A stretch of DNA of 64,000 nucleotides from Apus apus (Eukaryota; Chordata; Aves; Apodiformes; Apodidae): positions 18,992,608 to 19,056,607 of the forward strand of contig NC_067289.1 of assembly GCF_020740795.1 (NCBI RefSeq). Direction: 5' to 3'. Shown here piece by piece: positions 14,665 through 27,672 of this stretch; the stretch's first letter is position 1; each line of letters opens with the position of its first letter. A program made the translations under genes and the position numbers. Below the pieces are notes generated by a model. The model was not told where the DNA came from, did not search any database, and saw only the letters and a program-made list of their open reading frames with translations.

Positions 14665-14780
14665 TCCACTTCTGTCTCTCCCACAAAGTTCCTGTGTGAT
14701 CATGAGCATCCACTTTAAATGTTGTGCCTCAGTTCCCATCTAAAATGGAGTCAATACTTCCTTTCCTCATCTCCTCTCCA
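14665..14780 (-). repeat. MIR/L2-like fragment
   Basis: The blocks 'ttcctgtgtgatcatgagca', then 'ttgtgcctcagttcccatct', 'aaaatggagtcaatacttc' and 'ctttcctcatc' match the order of the MIR/L2 pattern 'tgtgaccttgggcaagtc', 'gtgcctcagtttccccatct', 'gtaaaatggggataat'. Orientation is given relative to the other fragments, which show the complementary 'actgaggc' reading. A second weaker echo ('cttcaatttccccactgcag') lies at about 14950-14970. Confidence 0.6.
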
Positions 14781-16269
14781 TCTATCTTGACCTCTAAAAA
14801 ATGAAGACATAGATTGACTTTCCACGCTATATCCAAATATGTCCTGTTCTTGTCTCAGGTGTCTAGGAATGACAAAAATTCTGCTATCAATACTTAAATA
14901 CTAATTAGTAGTATGAGAGTGCCCAGACTCTGCCTCCACTTAATCTGTACTTCAATTTCCCCACTGCAGTATGATTACCTTTTTATTCCTCATGATGTGT
15001 AATGAAGCATATATGAGCTTTGACAGTATATTGCCTCTTGGCACAGAGTGCCAGAGGAGCACTGTGGACTAGTGTCCTGAACAGCTGAGAGTGGACACTG
15101 CTTCACAAATGATGTGGTTAAGATTAAATGATGTGACAAACAGAACTGCTGTTGACTGATGGTTGTTGAAAGGAGTTATTTTCAGGAGACTGTTCCCCAT
15201 GATGAGTTTCACTATTGCAAAGTAACAGCAGAGCAGGTTTAAGTGACTAAGTGTATTCATTAGGTTTATGATTGAGACAATTAAAACTCCCTTAAAAGGA
15301 AAGGCAGGACCTGATTTCTATCAATGTTAATGGAAAACAAGTGTTTAGATTTTCCAAGTTGATTTTAAAGAATTCAGCACCATACTTTTTTTTTTCTTCT
15401 TCTAATTAAAAGAAGCTCCTTTGTTTTCAATTAAGCTCCTGAAAAGAGTTGCTGATTTTTCAGAACTGGCTGTGAAGCTGTGGTTGTGTTTTGGGCAGCA
15501 GTACAACCTCAGCAAGTTGAAACAACCACTCCTGCTGTGCTTCCATGTGTACTCCTACTTGCGTTGTCTCTCTAACTTGCCATTCATTGCAGAACATTAT
15601 AATCTTACTCATGTAGCTGCTTATTTGCTTTAAATGTTGCTGTTCACAGGTTAATAGGAAAAAAATGTCATTATTTTTAATTATATTGTAATGTAAATGT
15701 TATTCATCACTGTGGCCATCCAGATTCTTTTGGAGTGAAAGCATATGAAACAGCTGTCACACACACTCTCAGCTGCTGATCTGAGCTATAGCCAGAAATA
15801 ACAGTCTATAAACTGAGTAATCATTTGCCCTCAAACAACAACTTACAGTCATTATTAATCCTCCCCATTGTAGCTCACTCAGCCCCTTCTTTGTGCCATG
15901 TACCACTAACTGAAGTGCTGAGATCAAAGATAGGTGTTTCCTAACAGCATCTCTCAGATATTCATTAATACTGTTAATAATTTGCAACCATTTTCCCACA
16001 CATTTTGGAGTATATGAATGCAGACAGCCAGAGCTACAAATACACGAGATTCAGTATGTATAAGAAGTATGACTCTCTCATACAGCTTTAAACAGCTACA
16101 GACCAATGCTAAGCTACCCTTTTATCACTGTGAGAAAAATAAGTAGGATTCAGACATCCACTTTAGGGTGAAATGAATTACACCCTAAACTCCGATGTCT
16201 TGTGTTAGTTCAGCCTTTACTGAGAGTTAGGATCCCTGGTTTTAGGTGAATGCACTCGCTTGAATTTTA
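14781..16269. other. AT-rich noncoding stretch, nothing recognised
   Basis: Apart from the weak MIR-like echo near 14950, I see no repeat, exon or regulatory signature that I can support. Confidence 0.5.
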
Positions 16270-16360
16270 TGCTGTCTTCTCCAAGATCACAGAGCAGCAA
16301 ATCAGTGGCAGAGTTGGGAACAGAACTTCAATTTCCTGACTCTCGCCATGATGCTTTTGG
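16270..16360 (+). repeat. MIR-like 3' segment
   Basis: 'cttctccaagatcacagagc' followed by 'aaatcagtggcagagttggg', 'aacagaacttc' and 'ttcctgactctc' follows the MIR tail pattern (cttgcccaaggtcacacagc, agtcagtggcagagctggga, atagaacccagg, ctcctgactcc) over about 90 bases with the blocks in register. This is one of the clearer MIR-like fragments here. Confidence 0.65.
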
Positions 16361-18499
16361 TGTTGAAAGTCACACAGTACAAATGTCAACTTTGTTCATG
16401 GAAACAATATACAGCAAAAGTTAAAAAAAACAACAAACAAACAGAAACAAACAAAAAAAAACCCCAACAACAACCCTACACTGAAAAGTCATGTTTGTAA
16501 CACTGACTTCTCATTACTGCATCCATAATTCCCAGTGACATGAACAGTAATGTGGCATTTCAATCCAGTGTACTGGCTATTATGCTGCTTAAGGAGCAGA
16601 AGCACACAGTCCCTGTGAACCAGCCTCAGGTGGATTTAAATTACTCCCTGCTCTTTCAAAGTGACAGTTTCTGATCTCTGATTTCCATTGGTTACTAAGC
16701 TACTAGAAACAAGCATATTGTACATGGGTAAACTGTTATTGTATACATCTGGGTCACTAGCCAGACTGTAATGCAACCTGCTTTTAGTGATAATGTACAA
16801 TGTGTTCCTCTACATAAGCGTCTCCCGGCTGCAGCAGTTCAGCCCTATTTAGATATTCTGATACTCAGCTTCAGAAATTCACAATAAGATGTGAATGTTG
16901 CTCTGGTGAAATAAATCAGTCCTAAAAATCTACAGAATTTCCTCATAGAGAAAAGTTCTTGAAGAGCTTAGAGCTACTCAGCATTTCTTAAGATTCCCAT
17001 CCTTTCTTGGACATCTCTCTTCAATTCAGGGTACATGGCTAGGCATAAGGAAATACAGGTGGAACATTCCTCAGAGAGAACTTACAAATGACAAAAAAAA
17101 CTCTTCTGAGGACTAAGGAAGATGCATAAAATTGAGTCAGTTTTGACTTGCATTTTTATGCATGGAAACTAACCAACTACATACATCCAAACATATTCTG
17201 TGGTCCTTCAGCCAAGAGAACAGGAGCAATCATTTTGCCTAGATCCCTGAACTGCAGCGTGCACTCATCCATAGAGATCCTGTAATAGCTATAAAACAGA
17301 GTGAAAGCATGAAAAATCAGTTCATATTCCAATCAGTCCTGAACCAACCCTGTAAGAGAGGAAATACACAGACTGACAAGCAGAGCGAAAGCACGAAGCA
17401 GGTTCTCCTTATGTAACAGTATCCTTCCTACCAGTCTGTTTAGCAATATAACCTTTTAATTGCTGCAGAGGTTGGAATGATAATCACAACTTGTTTACAA
17501 AATAGTGATCCCCTAATCACTCTGTATTTCTCCTGTGTTGTACTGCTTATTGAAATGTTATAGGCTTTTTTAAAATAGATCTTGCTTATATAACACCAGA
17601 TGCATGTGATGTGAACACGAAATAGAAGCCTTGACTCTACAGCAATTCCCACAAAGAAATATCTGTATGATTCCTCCATGGCTGCAAGCAACGTTGTCTT
17701 CACTGAAAAGGTTTTTCTAATTAATTCTCAAAGTTCAGTGTATTTAATCTTAATAGAAGTGCACAATACACAACACATCACATACCTTAGCCTAGAATCT
17801 GTCAGCAAATAGCTCATTTCTTTAGGAGTTCATAACTACTCAGCTCACTTGAACTGGTTCTCCATTTTGAGATCTAGAAAATGCTTTCTTTAAGTCAACA
17901 ACTGTATACAGTCCCTAGGCTTCCATTACTGAACTCTGACAGGACTAGACACAGTGAGTGCTCACTGGAAACCCTCACAAGGTGGAAGCCTGAGCTGGGG
18001 TGGGACACCTCAGAAGGCATCAGGACCTGATCCCAGGAAATGCAGAAGAGGTTATGAGGGTCGTGATCCCTGTGGATGTCAATTGTGTAAGGAAGATGAA
18101 TAGACAGGCTCCAAGGGCAAGACTGAGGGTGTTGGCAGGAAACTGAAGATAAGAAATCTCTACTGTATGAGTACTTTAAATGCTCCCAGTACCTCATGTG
18201 GGAACAAACACAGAAGCAAAATCTTTCTGTAGAGAAGAAAAAATGTTGTGAAGAAAGGCATTTCAGATTCAATGAGGGAGTTTACAGAGGGCAAGTTTGG
18301 CATCAGCTGAAGAAGATGGGAATCAGGATACAGGTAACAAAACTTTTAAAACTAGGATATTACAGAAAGCTGGAAGAAAAGAACCCATGGTTTGGTTGTT
18401 CTGTCTCTTGGGATGAAGTCATGGGAACCCTGCATCTTTCAAATACGGCATAGAAAACATTTGGCAAAAGTTAAACAGAAAATTACAAAGAATAGAATG
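16361..18499. other. AT-rich noncoding stretch with an A/C-rich low-complexity patch
   Basis: An A/C-rich simple patch (AAC and AAAC units with an A run and a C run) spans about 16422-16490. The remainder has no supported gene. The 125-codon minus-strand open frame at 17895-18272 has no recognisable domain. Confidence 0.5.
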
Positions 18500-18960
18500 C
18501 CTAGTTTTAAATGAAAATATTGGTATAAAAGGCACAGGAGAAACTTGTAGAAAATTAGTGGGATACTGTAAAGTCAGTAAACTATAAAGGAAAACAAGTA
18601 GAAGAAGGTATTATACTGTATGTTAAAGAAAACTTAGTTTCAGATGAGAGTGAAAAGCTAAGCATGACAAGTAAGACGGAATCCCTGTAGATGGAAATTC
18701 CAAGGTCAAATGGGAAAAGTGTAGCATTGAGACTGGATTACTATTCACATGACCACAGTGGTGACAGATTGTAACATGCTGAAGAGCTATGGGAGCAAGA
18801 AACACTGTCTAAATGTAGAACATGTTGATGAGAGATGTGATGTCAAGACTGAATATCTAGCTACCATTGACAGCCACTTCCTTGATCAGTTCCTCACAAT
18901 TTGCTAGAAGAAAAGCAATTATTGGCTCAATTCTGAGCACTGTATAGCACGGGCTTGTAA
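18500..18960 (+). repeat. Ancient CR1/L3-like LINE fragment, ORF2 5' (endonuclease) part
   Basis: The stretch recalls the beginning of ORF2 in old sauropsid CR1/L3-like LINEs. A 'ggtataaaaggcacaggaga' plus 'aacttgt...gtgggat' block stands for the endonuclease 'ITETWWD' segment. 'aagacggaatccctgtag' corresponds to the 'DKTESVW' region, and 'gatcagttcctcacaatttg' with 'ctagaagaaaagcaattatt' matches 'QFLVEPTRGEAILDL'. All frames are broken. Divergence is high and the borders are approximate. Confidence 0.55.
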
Positions 18961-21900
18961 TGCCCTTGTAGGATCACAGGAATTAAACAGACATACTGTG
19001 ACACCAAGAAAGAAAAGCCATGCACCAGTGTCCATGCAACCAAGGAGTTCTCACTCTTTCAAACCTGTCCCTGTCCATTCCAAGTGAGGTTTCCCATGGA
19101 AGGGGAGTTCCAAGAGGCCCCTGGGTACAAGCAGTTAGTTTATTGTCACAGAGATATACAACTACATGAAGTTAGTTATTTCAATTTTGTAGCATTTCAG
19201 ATTGTTTTGCCCATGCATAATTAGAGAAGCCACAAGAACAGAATCCAGACATACATCCTCCTCCCATAAACTCAAGATGTATAACAAACAAAGCATGGCT
19301 TCTACAAATGGTAATTTCATTTAAAAGAAACAATAAACTGCACCATGGCACATGTGCCTGCTAAAATTACAGAGAATCTATAGGATGCCAACAGATAACT
19401 TAATTGATTGCCTGACCAGTTTCTCTTGCTGTTCAAGATGTGTTACATTTTTGCACTAGTACTCATTGAAAACATTATATGATTTTATTTTTTTTTAGTA
19501 GAATTAATATATAGCACAAGCAGACACAAAGAGACAAACACAAGTTCAGATTTTTATTCCACAGTGTGATGCAGCTAATTTGAACTTGTTCTTAGTGATG
19601 CTCAAAAGCTAATATGTTCTCAAATTAGGCTCCTGAGGTTTGAACATGCTCTTGTTAGAGGCATTAATGAAACTCAGTGAATGTACCAAGAGCCAGGATT
19701 TGGTCCTCAGGAGCAGCAGAAAACTTAACATTAAGTGTTGTAATCTTCTTAAAAGATATTGTCACTATCCATTGATTTTCAGAACTAGTATCTCATAAGT
19801 AGCTGGATCATTTGTTATGATAAAAAGTTCTGCTGATGCCTCCGGCTTTCTGACTTTTTTTTAACTTTATTTTCTTGTCTGGTAGAAAGATGAATGCTCA
19901 ATGAACAAGGCAGTTTTAAAGGAATTTTCTTGCATTTTAATTTACAGATTTTTGTAAGACTGCAGTGACTGTGTGCAATTCTGAAAACAGAGTAATTTTT
20001 ATACATTAAGAAAATATGTGTGTGCAGTATGTCATTACTTCTGTCTCCTGCGTAGCTTTTCTATATGAAAAGAGATTCTGATTCAAAATTATGAAAAATA
20101 ATATCTATAAATACTGTAGAGAAATTAATAATACTGGGCAATTATTTCTTCTCTTGAAACATTAATAACTTGGGCTTGTTCAGGGCCCGTCTAATTCTGA
20201 GTATAAGTGAAGATCCACTGGAGTCAGAAAATGTGTAATAAATTTTAGCTGCATTTCACTGACAAAAAAAAAAAGTAAGAATTGGGAAGTTCAAGAGACT
20301 TGCTAGAGTTTTTCAAACTTTATCTGCATTCAGAAAAATTTTAAGCCATTTAGAAGTCCTTGAACCAACATACCATGGCTTTTTCTTGGTCACAAAAGGG
20401 GCTACTGACTGTTGAGCAGTTTTAAAGCCCTGCTCGTGCTGAGTCTCCTGATGCTATTGCATATTCTGGACTATATGCAAAACTATTTTGTGCATATTTA
20501 TGTGTGTGAAAAAATAATTAAGTAAATGGCATTTATTTAAGGACTGACTACATCAAATAAAGGGTTGAAGATAAATGAGAAATTTTGGAGAGAATAATTA
20601 TACCCAGTGACATACATAACCATTATAAACTTCAAAAATACTAGCACAATATATGTGTATGTAGCTCAAATCTCTGTATATGCTGTTTCATGGCTTGTCT
20701 GGCAATGCCACTGAGATTAGTAGAAGGCAACTCTTTCACGATGCTTTAATACTACAATACCAAGATGAACAGCAGCTCAGAGCAGCTTTGTTACAACCAC
20801 GGCAAGAATTAACGTCCTTTTCATTTTCCAAGCTCTATTCTTTTTGCCTCCCCTTAAAAACAAAATGTTTATAGCCTTGAAGTAATCTTTCTTTCTTTTT
20901 TTTTTTTTTTTTTAACCTGAGTGATGAGAATGATTCAACATTTTCCGAATTGAATCTCTCTAATGCCTTATAAAATATCATTGAAACTTTATTTCATAGT
21001 TCCACTGGAAATTTCTTGCCTGACATACATCTCAGGTTGTTATTTACTTTATTTCATGACTGCATCAGAGGGATGACTCACAGTAATCCTGTAAATCAAA
21101 AATTGCATTTGGTTTCTTCCTCCTCCTGTCATTTTAAATAATAGCTCTCTGGCTTTAAGAATATGTGTTTATATTTAAATAGTTCTAGGCTTCATGCAGG
21201 AATTGTTATATGAGGTTCTCTAGCTTGTTTTAAACAGGATGTCACATTTTTCATGCAGTCTGGCTTTAAAATCTAGTTCTATAAACCCATATAACTCAGG
21301 GCCTTAGCCAATCTCTAACACAGTTGATTAGAAGGGGACTTGCCTCGATCAAGTTATTCCATAATTAGCCCCTGCAATGCTCTTTGGCTCCTTTCTCAAA
21401 ACATCTAGTATAGCATTTTCATAGCCACAATATTGGATTAATATTGATAACAATAACATTTGCACTTTTTTGAGTATCTTGCTCATGACACAGGATGGTT
21501 TAATTTGTATGCTTCTGCAGAAACAAGTAAACACTGAGGCAGATTAGAAAATAGACTTGCACATAGAAACCTAATAATTTAAATTACACCTTTGTTACTG
21601 CTTCAGTCACATCCTCCACAGAGCAAAGGACTATTAAATCAACTGCAATTTTCATACTGATGTGTACCAGACTTAGTCTCTTTTCAGGTTTTGTTTAGTT
21701 CAGAGCCATTGTACTATTAGCTATATTAACTTATGACTTTTCAGCTGTGCTTTCTTGTGTTTCCTCTCATAATCCTGTTTTACACTCTGGTTCATCTCTA
21801 ACTCTTTTTCCAGGCTTTCATGGTTGAACTCTTCTTCTATCTCACATTTTTCTATTTGCTTGAAATAACAGGTCTAAGATTTGGTTTTCTACATGCCATA

Positions 21901-24900
21901 CCACAGAGCAGGATCTTCCCATTAACTATATTTACTCTTCTGCAATTCTAGTCTTTGTTTTGTTTTGAAAAATTGTCTGACTTTCAGTTACTTAACAAAA
22001 CTTAACATTCACAAACATCTTCTGGTATTTGTTTTTAGAAAACACCTCTATACTGTTGCAAATCTTAGAGGAATGTATACAAAACATTCAAGGTTTGTCA
22101 TTTCAGAAACCCTGGGGACATGTTTCATTCTACTTCCCCTGCTCACCTTCAAAAGAAATCCCCAAAAGAAAGATTTGCTGTTCTATAAAATGGAAAACTA
22201 GATCAACTGAAATTATTGGCTTTTATCTTCATTAATTTAACACTACTTCATATCTGATTTCTGTGCCCCTTCAGTGTAAGAAAGAGAGTAGCATAAGACC
22301 CCTAGTAAGCTCCCACACAATTAAATTTTGGTCTTTTGGCTAGAACTGTACCAAAGTCACTTAATATTTTCATTTAATTTTTTTTTCCTGTTTTTTATTA
22401 CTCATTTCCCTAGCAGGCCACTGAGCACCCTACCATAGCAAGGTGGAGTCTGGGCCATAGCTACATGCCTACTAGGACTTACCCCTGTGCAGCACAAAAT
22501 CAGAGAAACAGAGAAATGAGACAGCCTCTCACCTCATCGTCAAACTCACATCTGCTTTCTCCCTGGAACACTCTACTGGCTATTTTAGGTATCAGCTCTG
22601 GGGCTGTAAAGTATAAAGAGCAAGCTTGCCTATGACTGACATGGTTGTCATTGTGCTTCTCGCTAATTAAGCCTTCTACGATACACCAGCACATCCAGAC
22701 AGCTGCCTGCAACTTTCCTACAGTCCAAGGTGACCTTCTGTTTAAGCTTTTAGGGTTTTTCCTGCCAGCTTTCCCAAAAGTGAGAAGAGCAGTACCCTGG
22801 CTCTGTGTTACATGGTTAAGACAAAACAGAAAAAACAGTTATAGGTGAGGGCTGGTCTGCAAATCAATCTTATCGCTTTACAGGCCCATTTCTCTGTGTA
22901 ACCCTGCTCATCTCTGACAGTAGCCATCATATATCAAGAAAACTACTCAAGCATCCTCCTGCCAGATGGCAACAGCTGCTGAGGGTCTTGAACATTCAAG
23001 GAGCTGAGTGCTCCCAGCTTCAGGTGGGAGACCGTAAAATCTCTAAACATCTAAACGTCTCCCATAATCAAATATTTCAAAGGCATCAAGAACAAAATAA
23101 AAGCTCTCACTCTGGAATATTAAAGACAATTGAATACAAAAATGCCTGACTTCTCTCTAAAATGCTGCTCTGCTGAAGGAATGTGGAACACCATTTTCTA
23201 GTTCTCTATAGGTAGATGACCTCTTTATTACTTCTTACGCACTGCGCCATTAGTCAGCTCTGCTCTTTCTAATTCTAACCCTCAGTGAACAGTTCTGCAG
23301 ACTCTTGCTAATTGTTGCAAAAAAATTTTACAGTGCTGAAGATTATTTCTGGATCATTGCAATTGCCTGTCACCAGGAGTAAAGGCATTACCTGGAAGTA
23401 CTTTTCATGGAACAAAGCAGTTCTCTGTCATTAGTATGGTCTTGTATGACAAAAAAAAATATAGTAAATTTGCTGGCAATATTCTTAAATCTATTATTCT
23501 ACAACTTACACACAGGGAACTTCTACAGGAAAAAGAGCATTTCTGCAGTGTTGCATGATTTCAAAATCATCAGAGTCAATGGTGTATCTGAAGTATGGAT
23601 CACCTTGTAAGTACCAAACAATTACGGGAAATAATGCTGACATATCCCTCTGTCAAGATTTAATAGGGTAGATTTGTCTATAAACAATGTACTTTTACAA
23701 AGTTTTGTGAAAAATACATATTTCCAGTGCAAATCACTCTCTTTCTCTTCTTTCCTTTACCCTTTCTCTCCTCTTTTTGTCGATAGATGATAGGCAGGCA
23801 GACAACCAGAGATGACATCCTGTTATACAGGGAATACATGTGTCACCAGTCTTTGAAGATAAACATGTGAAATGCCAGTAGGATGCAGCAGAACAACAAA
23901 ATGTGCACTGCTAGAAGTTTATTTCTGATGCAGAAAACAATAAATAAAAAGATGCATGTGGAGATCACTTGAGATAACTAAGACACTTAGATTAGATGTT
24001 ACTGACAGAGTAGGCAGCCAAATTCATACTGTTAAGTCCTGGTGTGTTATTTTTCTAAAACACAGAAATAAGCAGTAGAGACACAGGAGTGACACATGAA
24101 ACCCTATTACAGTGGTGCTTCTGCAGCTCTGTTCCTCCTAGGACTGTTCATAGGCTGGAACCCAGAGCTGGACTTGGAAAAACAAGATGGATTTACTATA
24201 AGGAAGAGATTATCCAAGTAATCAATGATGTTTTACTCACAACAGTATTATAATCTGATCCTGAAAATATTTACTACCCTCAGTATTATACAGTAGCATG
24301 GGAAGAATAAAGTGGATAATGTGACAACTCCAAGAATTAAGCAGTATACATGAGCAGGATCAGGACTATGCTTAGGTTATATGAAATATTTACAGAATAG
24401 GAGTCCCTGAACTTCATTCTGAAGTCTCAAGAAAAGATGCCAGCTCCAGAGGGCAATTTAGTCTTTGTGAAGAAAAAAAAGAAAAAAATCCTCACAAAAT
24501 ATTAGTTTTATTTTCGTGACAAAAAAAATAAATTAACAGTCCTGATTTGTATTACTTCATTTTGAACACATCTTTAACATCTCCAGATTTCTCATTGTTC
24601 TGCTCTCACATAAGATTGACCTGTCAGAGAATATGTTATGAAGTTTGCTTCTTAGTTTTTAAAATAATAGAAAACAAAATTACAAACAAGACTTATAAAA
24701 AACTTTTGAACTAAACATATTCACTTCTCTTTCTCATTCTTATGTCACCCTTGGATCACCAAACTCTAAAATCCTGATGGGAATTTTCATTAAAAACAGC
24801 TCAAAGCAACATTTTACTCTCAGGAAAAGTGTTTACTAAATTGATTGGATCAGTGAAATGCATTTCATCAAGGTAACAGTAAAAAGACAAAGTTCTATGA

Positions 24901-27540
24901 TCTCAGGGCTATGCAGAAGATAATCATAAGCATGAGTACTTCCACATCCTTCAGAAATTTAATACTTTTACTAATAAACTGTAAGTAGACAGAACTCAAA
25001 CTTTGGGGTTTTTTGGTCAGGTTTTGTATTTTTCCAATTTCCTTATTTCAATTGGTTCCTGGTTTTCCCCAAATCCTATCTGAGTGTTTGTGCCATATGA
25101 TTACTTCATTTTGAGACTAATTTTGTAGCAGCCCTTCCTTTAAGAGTTTAAAGTTAAAAGACAAATAATTAATTACAGTTCTTCAGGTTATCCTGGTGCT
25201 ACTGTTGATGTTTCTCAATGTATTTCTACTCCCTTTTACAGCATGGTTCCACATGTTTTATTTTCATCATTTATTATTTATAAAGTACCATGTGTTCCTC
25301 ATTCTTCACTTAACAATGTTCCAGGTCCTTGCCCAGATCATCTTATGATTTATGCTCAAAAGGATGTGGACTGTTCTGTTTGAAACCTTCTTGAATGTTA
25401 TATCACAGAACAACCAGCAGAAATGTTAACAGACCACCCTGGTCCACTGCTGGCCAAATAAGCCTCATGAGTTACTGTAAAGCCCTAGTCCATTTCCATT
25501 ATTTCCATTCCATTATTTCAGCACAGTGGAGCTGATCCCAGCTTGGTACACATCAATAATGTGTGTTTAGATGCTGTGATGCCCTTATAGTTGTTCAGTG
25601 AAATCTGAACAAAGAACTTGAAAAATGACTATGACATAAGGATGTATTGCAGAACACAGTGTCTAATTTCTTTTGCTCTTTTTAAAGTGAAATTCACCAG
25701 TGCACGTTGGGTATTTGGTTTAAAGGAAATATATGTCTATAAATATAGATATAGTTCTATAAATACAAGTTGTGCAATCAATCTATGTCTGAATGTCAGA
25801 GACATCTAATTAAATTTCAGTCCATGGACTTTTTTGCTATTCTCTGATATGTCAAGGAAATGCCTGAGTCACTAAAAAGCAGAATGGAACTTTCACTTCT
25901 CATTGTTCTTTTCACACTGGTTGATGAACAGTTCGTCTTGTGACAACAGAAGTTAAAACCATTACCAGGTTTCTCTGGTGCCTTGTCTGCTGTGTAAACA
26001 TTTCAAGCTTTCAGTAAGCTTGAGTTTTGTAACTTTTCAGAGATGTTGCAGTGCTGAGAAAAGACTACATGCTTGAAGTACATAGTCAATGTTAAAACAG
26101 ACAAACAAGTAATCCTTGTGAAATACTGTTACAGTCATGATCACCTATGATAAGAAGAGCTAGTTGTTTTTTTATCAGGCCAATTAGAAGACCTGCAAAA
26201 ACTACAGGGGCTTTCAGGTATGCAAACCTTTCTTTAGGTCTGAAATAACAGCTAAAATTAAAGCTAAATATGAGTTATGAACAAGTTAATTTGGTACACA
26301 CAAGGCCTTCCAAGAGAGGGAGTTTCTAGCTCATAAAACAAGTGTTACTGGTGTGAGAGAAAGGAAAGCTCCAAAATTCCCTCTATAAACCACTCAATTC
26401 CAGATATCATGCAATTGTGTCTTTGTTTCTAGAGAAAGAGTTCATCTTCCTTCTAAAACAATGGGTCATGGTCACCAAGATTTGTTCATATCAGTTGTTC
26501 AGCTGCACAGTACTAGATGAGGCCACATCACTGACTTACATAACCACATTATTGTATTTTCCTTATTATCATCCAACAAAAACCATATGTATCTCAGTGC
26601 CAGCTCTGATTTCTCACTGCAGCAGCACACTGTGACACCTTGTAGCAGAATCACTTGAAGATGGGATTTTTTTTTTGCAGCATGCTGTTACAATGAATAA
26701 AGCTGAAATAGGGACAGAAAGAGAGAGAGGAGTTCAGCTACTAGAAGAAATTAACTCTGCCAGTGTTTTGGTTACAGAAGAAGTCCAAGGCCACACAGCT
26801 AGGTTGGGGGTAAAGTCCTGTTCTGGAAATACAGAAAGTACAGGATATAGTGTCTTCTTCCCCATTCTGCTCTTCCCTTTGCAGCTAAGATATAAAATGG
26901 TGAGGTAGATACAAGCTGGTGGAGGAAGAAATGTAACTGACTTCAACTTGAAGCTAAATTCAGCTCTGTTAATCCTGTTAAATTTCTGACTGAACTAAAA
27001 AAAATAACTCTGGTTTGGTGTAAGGTGCATTTCTTCTGCCAGTCCTTAGCCTTTTTATTTGTGGGCATTGCAAAACCAGAAACATTTCCCTCTAGCTTAG
27101 TTATAGATCAGAAACCCATTATGCTAATCTAAGTACACTAAAACCAAACCCAAAAACAAATTAAAAAAAAAACAAACAACTCCTCTAAGGAGTTAGCAAT
27201 CCAGATTCAACCTCTCTCTTCTCATGTGTTTACAGTAACCAGGAAACTGTTAATCATCTTTTATTTCCAATAACAGCTCAGTTCCGACAGAATGCCCAAG
27301 TGAGAGTTGGTTGTAATTACTGGTTACAGGAAGTGATTACTCACTTCCCTGGCCTGAAGAAACCACTTCAGCCATACCTAAGATGTTTAGATATTTCTGG
27401 GCTAATATAAACACTTTATTTACTCTCTCTGGAGAACACAAATCCCTGTCTGAGAATGCTGTTTTACAGAAATCACAAATCTTACACTTTGGATAGAAAC
27501 AGACTTCAGAGTTGGGGTTGTCAGTACTTCAAAGTTTCCT
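18961..27540. other. Long AT-rich noncoding stretch with minor repeat echoes
   Basis: No gene is supported. There are two short echoes of an old sauropsid repeat built around 'ggcctgatcctgctcccattgaagtcaatgg', at about 19660-19715 ('gagccaggatttggtcctca') and about 20180-20235 ('gatccactggagtcag'). A T18 run lies at 20896-20913. A weak MIR-like block ('gaagtccaaggccacacagc') lies near 26778-26800. The other open frames are short and unremarkable. Confidence 0.5.
20896..20913. repeat. Poly(T) run, 18 T
   Basis: An uninterrupted run of 18 T follows 'ctttctttc'. It may be the A tail of a minus-strand retro-insert, but no retroelement body was recognised on its right side (the 5' side of such an insert), so only the simple repeat is called. 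Confidence 0.9.
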
Positions 27541-27672
27541 CTCCAAGTCATTTAACTTTCCTCTTAGACTCAGTACATTCCTGTGTCAAATGAAGATGAT
27601 AATAATAACCCATATTATCATATTTCAAGTTTAAATTCATTAAAACTTATCAAATGCTTTGCAGTGCTTAGG
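27541..27672 (+). repeat. MIR/L2-like element, fairly complete 3' half
   Basis: Over about 130 bases the blocks run in the MIR/L2 order: 'ccaagtcatttaactttcc', 'agactcagtacattcctg', 'gtcaaatgaagatgataata', 'ataacccatatt', then 'ttaaattcattaaaac' and 'aaatgctttgcagtgctta'. This parallels 'caagtcacttaacctc', 'tcagtttcctcatctg', 'taaaatgaggataataat', 'gattaaatgag' and 'aaagtgcttag'. The matching order makes chance unlikely. Orientation is that of the 'caagtcacttaacc' reading. Confidence 0.7.

Noticed and set aside
17895..18272. Minus-strand open frame of 125 codons
   Set aside because: No family resemblance, no clear splice framing, and it borders the ancient LINE fragment.
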